DNA of 45,877 nucleotides, taken from Bacteroidota bacterium. Lineage in GTDB: Bacteria; Bacteroidota; Bacteroidia; Chitinophagales; Saprospiraceae. The DNA is taken from assembly GCA_963169455.1 (NCBI GenBank), contig CAUJDW010000095.1:1-45877 (forward strand), in the 5' to 3' direction. The position numbers were made by a program, and so were the translations under genes. Under the pieces are notes generated by a model. That model ran no database searches, was not told the DNA's origin, and saw nothing but the letters and a program-made list of their open reading frames with translations. How positions within the stretch are numbered: the first letter of the stretch is position 1; every line of letters starts with the position of its first letter. Below, in pieces: positions 41,157 to 45,877 of this stretch.

Positions 41157-41540
41157 ATGCCGAAGTTCCGCAAGACGGAAACGGAACTGGAGACGAACTT
41201 CGACAAATGGATGTATGTGTTGAAGCACCTTCCGTACCTGCAGAACCGGCCGGCGGCATTACAGGAGCGGGTTTTTCAGAAGCTGTTTGAGGCAGCGGAG
41301 ATCGCGCGGTTCGACCCGGCGGAAAAGGCGAAATACGAGGAGAGTTTGAAATATTATCGGGATTTAAAGAATGTAGTGGACACATCCTTTGAAGAAGGTA
41401 AAGCGGAAGGCAGAGTGGAAAAAGAAATCGAGATGATTCTAAAATCACATGATGCGGGGGTCGCGCCGGAAACGATATCCCGGATCACGGGAAAATCAAT
41501 AGAAGAGATAGAGAAGATCATCAAAGATGCCGGCCGCTAA
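41157..41540 (+). pseudogene. Truncated Rpn-family recombination-promoting nuclease (C-terminal remnant)
   Basis: The 127-residue frame begins 'PKFRKTETELETNFDKWMYV', which in full-length Rpn/PD-(D/E)xK_2 proteins lies after the nuclease core. 'LQERVFQKLFEAAEIARF' and the terminal 'GITGKSIEEIEKI'-like helix ('ISRITGKSIEEIEKIIKDAG') fit the usual C-terminal half. The catalytic N-terminal part (about 170 residues in complete members) is absent, and the bases upstream are the GH3 hydrolase promoter. It is therefore a decayed transposase-associated nuclease gene, though a short expressed product cannot be excluded. Confidence 0.75.
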
Positions 41541-41735
41541 CACCGGCTTGCCGTCCATGCCTCCTAACGTCGGCACGGCGGCAAGCCCCACGCCAGACTG
41601 TGAAAAAACTCCCCTTCCACTTCTCCGGCCGGAGCCAATTGCGTAAATTGAGGAAGCGGCCAAGCCATAGCCTTATGCCGCTTATAAATGGGAAAAGCCG
41701 CCAGCAGATGCAGATTTTTGCTTGTAGAGTTGAAA
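41541..41735. other. 195-base gap with no confident gene
   Basis: The gap between the Rpn remnant and the DUF3472 gene has no promoter or terminator I can defend. A minus-strand frame at 41564-41758 ('NFNSTSKNLHLLAAF') has no family match I recognise. Confidence 0.5.
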
Positions 41736-43043
41736 TTACGGCAACCGCTCCAAATCAATTATCGGCTTCTTCCCCGTCGCCGGCCGTTCAAACTCGGTAT
41801 CGATTTCCGTCTGTTCGTTGAAAAAGCCGCAATTCCTGAGAAAAAAAGCGCCGTTTTGCAGCCCGCCGGTGTAATCGAGGCGGTTGCCTTTGCGGGCCGT
41901 AGCGTCGGCCGTGAAGTGGGCGCGCGTTAATTCATGCCATTGCCCGCGGCTATCGCGAATCCACTGGTTGCTGTAACGGGCATACCGGGAGGTGGCCCCG
42001 GCTTCGGGAATGAAATTTTCGAGAAAAGAATATAGCCCGGTAAGATAAGTCTCGGTTTTCGGGCGGCGCCAACTGGCAATGAGCAGCCATTGCCCGGCTT
42101 CCGGTGCGTAAAACCAGGCGGTATAGTCGGTATTGCCGCCTGTGGAGGGGTGGCCGCGAAGCAGGAAGCGATACGTGACGCCCGCCCGCCAGGGATAGCG
42201 CAGGTAGCTCTGCCCGCCGGAGCCCTCGTTGCCAAATTCTCCGGTATACACGTCCTGTCCTTTTTTGAGGAGCCTGATCTTCTGATCTTCGGGAATATCG
42301 TTGGGATTGTCGGTTTGATAAGGGCTCCAGACCGAGAAGAGGATGCGCCGCTCCGTATCCGAATTGACCTGAAAGCCGAAGTAGCCTTCGTTAAACCCAT
42401 TGGCCATAAAATAGGACCCCAGCACATCCTGTCCCTCCGGAACGGTGATCTCGTTGTAAAACCATTCCACCTGTTCTACTCTATCTGCTTGTGGGTACCA
42501 TAAGTGTACCGATGGCCCGCGCCGGCCCCAGTAAAATTCATCTTTCACATAATGCACCTCCCCCTTAGCAGTTCCCCCAAGTAGTACTGCCTCCACTTCG
42601 GCAAAAGTTGGGCCGGTACGGGTTTTGCCTTGTAGTTCCAGCCGCTGATATCCAGGCAGGCCTACCACAAAAGTACCGATAGGAATAACCGCCCAATCGG
42701 TATTGTGCAGGGTAATCTCCCCGCTTTTCTCACCAAAGGTGTATTGCAATACGGATTCGCCGCTTTGTACCCTTGCGCGGATACCTATCTGAATCTTGCC
42801 GGCGCCGGCCAGATGAAAAAACACCCCAATGGAGTGAGCAGGATCAGGCCAGTTGCTCAGGCCGTTTTCCCGGATCAGGCTGGAGGAAGCTAACGGATCG
42901 TTGAGCACCCAGGCATTCCCGGTGAGGGGAATTTTTACATTCCAGGAAATATTTTCCGACGGGAAGGCCGTTCCAGGTTGTTCTGTAATGGAGCAGGCCA
43001 TCAACAGAAAACAGAGTAGCAGGAATAGACCGGTGTTTTTCAT
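41736..43043 (-). CDS. Lipoprotein with DUF5077-like and DUF3472 domains
   Basis: From the ATG at 43043 the 435-residue product has a lipobox (FLLMAC) with Cys17. Residues ~30-160 resemble the DUF5077 carbohydrate-binding-like sandwich ('AHSIGVFFHLAGAGKIQIGI'). Residues ~170-345 are DUF3472: 'PSVHLWYPQADRVEQVEWFY', 'GYFGFQVNSDTERRILFSVW' and 'YLRYPWRAGVTYRFLLRGHP'. DUF3472 proteins are common in polysaccharide-related loci but lack assigned activity. The start is fixed by a strong AAGGAG sequence just upstream, whereas the frame otherwise extends 51 residues further. It is divergent from the GH2 gene. Confidence 0.85.
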   Translation of the reverse strand: MKNTGLFLLLCFLLMACSITEQPGTAFPSENISWNVKIPLTGNAWVLNDPLASSSLIRENGLSNWPDPAHSIGVFFHLAGAGKIQIGIRARVQSGESVLQYTFGEKSGEITLHNTDWAVIPIGTFVVGLPGYQRLELQGKTRTGPTFAEVEAVLLGGTAKGEVHYVKDEFYWGRRGPSVHLWYPQADRVEQVEWFYNEITVPEGQDVLGSYFMANGFNEGYFGFQVNSDTERRILFSVWSPYQTDNPNDIPEDQKIRLLKKGQDVYTGEFGNEGSGGQSYLRYPWRAGVTYRFLLRGHPSTGGNTDYTAWFYAPEAGQWLLIASWRRPKTETYLTGLYSFLENFIPEAGATSRYARYSNQWIRDSRGQWHELTRAHFTADATARKGNRLDYTGGLQNGAFFLRNCGFFNEQTEIDTEFERPATGKKPIIDLERLP

Positions 43044-43282
43044 TTTCTCCTTAATTTTCTGGAAATCTACGGAAACAGCCCAATACGACGGTTTAGGCGC
43101 CCGGTTATGTTGGTTTTTTGCCAAAAATACCAGCTTTGATCCAGTGCGAAACCGATTCTGTCCGAATGGCCAGGATGGCCGTCCGAATGGATTCAAAGTA
43201 TCGCATGGGCCTTTAAAAAGCGGCCCCTATATAGATTTTTGGATGCGAACCGCTACATTGAGCATCGGTAAAACCGTCACTC
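43044..43282. promoter_or_regulatory. Divergent control region, DUF3472 lipoprotein / GH2 galactosidase
   Basis: This 239-base divergent intergenic region contains an exact 10-base direct repeat GTCCGAATGG at 43160-43169 and 43181-43190, spaced 21 bases (two helical turns). A minus-strand near -7 box TAGATTTC lies at 43060-43067. A shared regulator of both sugar genes is possible but unproven. Confidence 0.4.
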
Positions 43283-45718
43283 ATGAAGAACTGCATGTCT
43301 ATCCTTATTGGCTGCCTCTGCATCCTGCTTACATTCCACGCCCCCGCCCAGCCGAGAACCCTCACCACCCTCCACGACGGCTGGAAGTTTTTCAAGGGCG
43401 CCCACGGGCAGGGCGCCGCCGCCGGCCTGGATGACAAAAGCTGGCAGCCCGTCACCCTGCCCCACGACTGGGCCGTCGGCGGGCCTTTCATCGCAGATGG
43501 CGACGGCAATACCGGCAAGCTGCCCTGGAAAGGCGAAGGCTGGTACCGACGCGCGCTCGATATTCCCGCTTCCATGGCCGGCAAACACATTTACCTCCTC
43601 TTCGACGGGGTGATGGCCTTCCCGAAGGTTTACGTCAACGGCAGGCTGGCCGGGCAATGGGACTACGGCTACAATTCCTTCTACCTGGACATCACCGGTT
43701 TCGTCAATCCCGGCGCGCCCAACCTGCTGGCGGTGCATGCCGACACCCGGCAGCATGACAGCCGATGGTATCCCGGCGCGGGCATCTACCGCAAGGTGCA
43801 GATGCTGGCCGTCGATCCCGTCCACGTGGGCGTATGGGGTACGTACGCCACCACGCCCATCGTCAAGCCGCATTACGCGGATGTGCGGATCCAAACGACG
43901 GTGAATAATTTTTCGGAACATGCCGATACCGTGCGGCTCCTCCACGAGGCCATTTCCCCGGAGGGCGCCGTTGTGGCCCGGGCCGAAACCGCCGGCCTGA
44001 TAAGCGCCGGGCAGAGCAAAATGCTTGAAGCTACCCTTACCCTGAACAATCCCCGCCGATGGGATATCGACAGCCCGGTGCTGTACGAAGTCCGGACGAC
44101 GGTGCGCGCCGGCGGGCGGGAAACCGATGTGTACACAACATCCTTTGGCGTGCGCAGCATCCGGTTCAGCCCCGATCACGGTTTTTACCTGAACGACAGA
44201 AGGGTGCAGCTCCGGGGCGTCAACCTGCACCACGATCACGGCCCCCTGGGCGCTGCCTTTTACCAAAGGGCGATGGAGCGCCAACTGGAGATCATGAAGG
44301 CCATGGGCGTGAACGCCATCCGCAACAGCCACAACGTGGCGGCGCCGGAACTCGCGGAGCTGTGCGACAGGATGGGGCTGCTGCTGTTCAACGAGGTTTT
44401 CGACAAGTACGACGCCAAAGCCGGCATCACGGCCGAAACCGATTTCGAGGAATTCGCGCAGCGCAACATCCGGAATTTCGTCGTGCGGGACAGGAACCAC
44501 CCTTCCGTGTTTCTCTGGAGCGTGGGCAACGAGATCGGGGATGTGCAGTGGAATATCAACAACGGTTTTCATCGGCTGAAAACCATGGTGGATTATGTGA
44601 GGAAGTACGACCCCACCCGCCCCGTCACTTTAGTTAATGACAGCTGGGAGAGCGCCAAACTCCGGCATTTCGATTACTACGATGTGCACAGCTGGAATTA
44701 CGGCCGCCGTTACTGGCTGGCCAGGCAGATGGAGCCCGGGAAAGCCGTTATCATCAGCGAATCCGCCTCCACGGTCAGCACCCGGGGTTTCTACGAATTC
44801 CCCCTGCCGGAAGAAAAAACCGATTTTACGAAATCCCTGCAGATCAGTTCCTACGACCTGAACGCGCCCTGGTGGGCCGAGGTAAGCGATGACGACTTCA
44901 TGTGGCAGCAGGAGGAGCCCTATGTGGCCGGTGAATTCGTCTGGACGGGCTTCGACTACCTGGGGGAGCCGACGCCCTACGACAATAATTCCGTCAGGGG
45001 GATGGGCATGACGGGCCGGGAGGCTTCCCGCAGTTCCTACTTCGGCATCGTCGATCTGGTGGGCATCCCCAAAGACAGGTTTTATCTGTACAAGAGTTAC
45101 TGGAAACAGGAGGAAACGACTATCCACATCCTGCCGCACTGGAACTGGCCGGACAGGATCGGAAAAAACGTGCCGGTTTTTGTCTATACCAACGGCGACT
45201 GCGCCGAGCTCTTCCTCAACGGAAAATCGCTGGGCAAGCAATGCAAAAACCCCGGATCGGGCAATTCCATCGAGCGCTTCCGCCTGATGTGGCGGGATGT
45301 GGTGTACGAACCGGGCGAGCTGCGTGTAGTGGCCTACAAGGAAGGGCGGAAACTAGGCGAAAGCGTGATGCGCACGGCCGGCAAACCGAGCCGGCTTGAA
45401 CTCACCGCCGACCGGGCGGAAATAATAGCCGGAGGGCTCGACTTGTCTTACATCCTGATAGAAGCCCTGGACGAAAACGGCAACCCGGCCCCGCTGGCTG
45501 ACAACAAGGTGGAAATATCCGTGGAAGGCGCCGGGAGCCTGGCGGGTGCGGACAACGGCAACCCCCAATCCTTCGAGCCTTTCCAGGATGAGCAGGTTTC
45601 CCTTTTTTACGGGAAAGCGATGATCATTGTGCGTTCCGGGAGCGAGCCGGGCCAAGTATCCGTAAAGGTGCAGGCAGAGGGGATGCAGGGAGATTCGGTG
45701 GAGGTGAGGGTTCGATAG
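43283..45718 (+). CDS. Glycoside hydrolase family 2 beta-galactosidase
   Basis: The 811-residue protein has a signal peptide (LIGCLCILLTFHAPAQ). The GH2 sugar-binding domain follows ('WQPVTLPHDWAVGGPF'), then an Ig-like domain and the TIM barrel ('RGVNLHHDHGPLGAAF'). The acid/base Glu417 is in 'LWSVGNEIGD' and the nucleophile Glu493 in 'VIISESAST', 76 residues apart as in LacZ. Downstream, 'YLYKSYWKQEETTIHILPHW' belongs to the DUF4982 region, and a last beta domain (~690-811) resembles a bacterial Ig-like domain. It probably cleaves beta-galactosides or related units outside the inner membrane. Confidence 0.93.
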   Translation: MKNCMSILIGCLCILLTFHAPAQPRTLTTLHDGWKFFKGAHGQGAAAGLDDKSWQPVTLPHDWAVGGPFIADGDGNTGKLPWKGEGWYRRALDIPASMAGKHIYLLFDGVMAFPKVYVNGRLAGQWDYGYNSFYLDITGFVNPGAPNLLAVHADTRQHDSRWYPGAGIYRKVQMLAVDPVHVGVWGTYATTPIVKPHYADVRIQTTVNNFSEHADTVRLLHEAISPEGAVVARAETAGLISAGQSKMLEATLTLNNPRRWDIDSPVLYEVRTTVRAGGRETDVYTTSFGVRSIRFSPDHGFYLNDRRVQLRGVNLHHDHGPLGAAFYQRAMERQLEIMKAMGVNAIRNSHNVAAPELAELCDRMGLLLFNEVFDKYDAKAGITAETDFEEFAQRNIRNFVVRDRNHPSVFLWSVGNEIGDVQWNINNGFHRLKTMVDYVRKYDPTRPVTLVNDSWESAKLRHFDYYDVHSWNYGRRYWLARQMEPGKAVIISESASTVSTRGFYEFPLPEEKTDFTKSLQISSYDLNAPWWAEVSDDDFMWQQEEPYVAGEFVWTGFDYLGEPTPYDNNSVRGMGMTGREASRSSYFGIVDLVGIPKDRFYLYKSYWKQEETTIHILPHWNWPDRIGKNVPVFVYTNGDCAELFLNGKSLGKQCKNPGSGNSIERFRLMWRDVVYEPGELRVVAYKEGRKLGESVMRTAGKPSRLELTADRAEIIAGGLDLSYILIEALDENGNPAPLADNKVEISVEGAGSLAGADNGNPQSFEPFQDEQVSLFYGKAMIIVRSGSEPGQVSVKVQAEGMQGDSVEVRVR

Positions 45719-45761
45719 ATTGTTGAAACGGAGCAAATAAACATGAGTCATCCCGAATTTT

Positions 45762-45877
45762 CGACCTCGGAGAGGTCGTAGATTTGTAGATAATACCGAA
45801 AATTTATGTTTTTCGACCTCGGAGAGGTCGCACAAGGGCAAGATTCCGGCAATGAAGCATTTAAGGTTCGACCTCTC
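45762..45877. repeat. CGACCTC-GGA-GAGGTCG palindrome repeats at the right edge
   Basis: Two perfect 17-base palindromes lie at 45762-45778 and 45814-45830, and a third partial one begins at 45869 and is cut by the window edge. The first is followed directly by TAGATTTGTA (45779-45788), like the element at 21013-21035. No gene is visible in the final 150 bases. Confidence 0.85.

Noticed and set aside
41564-41758. Minus-strand 64-codon frame in the gap before the DUF3472 gene
   Set aside because: It overlaps the DUF3472 coding end and I recognise no family.
43277-44572. 431-codon frame antisense to the GH2 galactosidase
   Set aside because: It is a shadow of a gene with both catalytic glutamates in place.

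Overview
The window looks like a chromosomal segment of a moderately GC-rich member of the Bacteroidota, most likely class Saprospiria (Lewinella/Phaeodactylibacter-like). Three observations support the phylum: promoter boxes of the Bacteroidota type (TAnnTTTG, in one case with an exact TTTG-N19-TAGATTTG arrangement), a secreted protein with a type IX secretion (T9SS) C-terminal sorting domain, and a DUF6089/PorG-like outer-membrane protein. The family assignment rests on general resemblance of proteins and intergenic repeats and is an inference. No tRNA, rRNA, CRISPR array or prophage was recognised.

Layout. 0-6.6 kb: a GH3-auxin-type acyl-adenylate ligase, YjbQ, a membrane protein with an apparent effector-associated domain, a PorG-like barrel, a HepT/MntA (HEPN/MNT) toxin-antitoxin pair and a glutathione peroxidase. 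6.6-12.1 kb: a membrane hybrid histidine kinase with receiver and AraC output domains, a double Kelch-propeller T9SS cargo and a small lipoprotein. 12.2-14.5 kb: a compact minus-strand operon, protoglobin -> DUF2024 -> Rof-like Rho-binding antiterminator -> MarR-type regulator with a four-cysteine tail. Repeated TTAG-n-CTAA palindromes lie upstream. This is my best candidate for an undescribed functional unit. 14.5-20.3 kb: a complete seven-gene Mrp Na+/H+ antiporter operon (mrpABCDEFG). 20.3-27.0 kb: a SWIM zinc-finger protein, a 1611-residue exonuclease-RecQ-UvrD fusion and a DUF4143 ATPase. 27.1-29.7 kb: Uma2 -> Crp/Fnr -> flavin amine oxidase. 29.9-36.7 kb: ribosomal protein S1 with its terminator, a TPR-CHAT protease-like protein and an S41-type peptidase. 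36.8-38.9 kb: an adenylate cyclase and a RAYT-type transposase among palindromic REP-like repeats. 38.9-45.7 kb: carbohydrate genes (GH3 beta-glucosidase, DUF3472 lipoprotein, GH2 beta-galactosidase) with an Rpn-nuclease remnant between them.

Intergenic DNA is rich in short repeats. They include octanucleotide arrays (CAATATAR and CTATATGG types), CCTCCGGGG palindromes, TTTACTAAACCT palindromes around the RAYT gene, CGACCTC-GGA-GAGGTCG palindromes abutting promoter-like TAGATTTGTA, and a 294-bp element with perfect 17-bp terminal inverted repeats. Several repeats have entered or trimmed coding sequence: the kinase ATPase domain, the GH3 hydrolase stop codon, the RAYT stop codon and the SWIM-protein 3' end.
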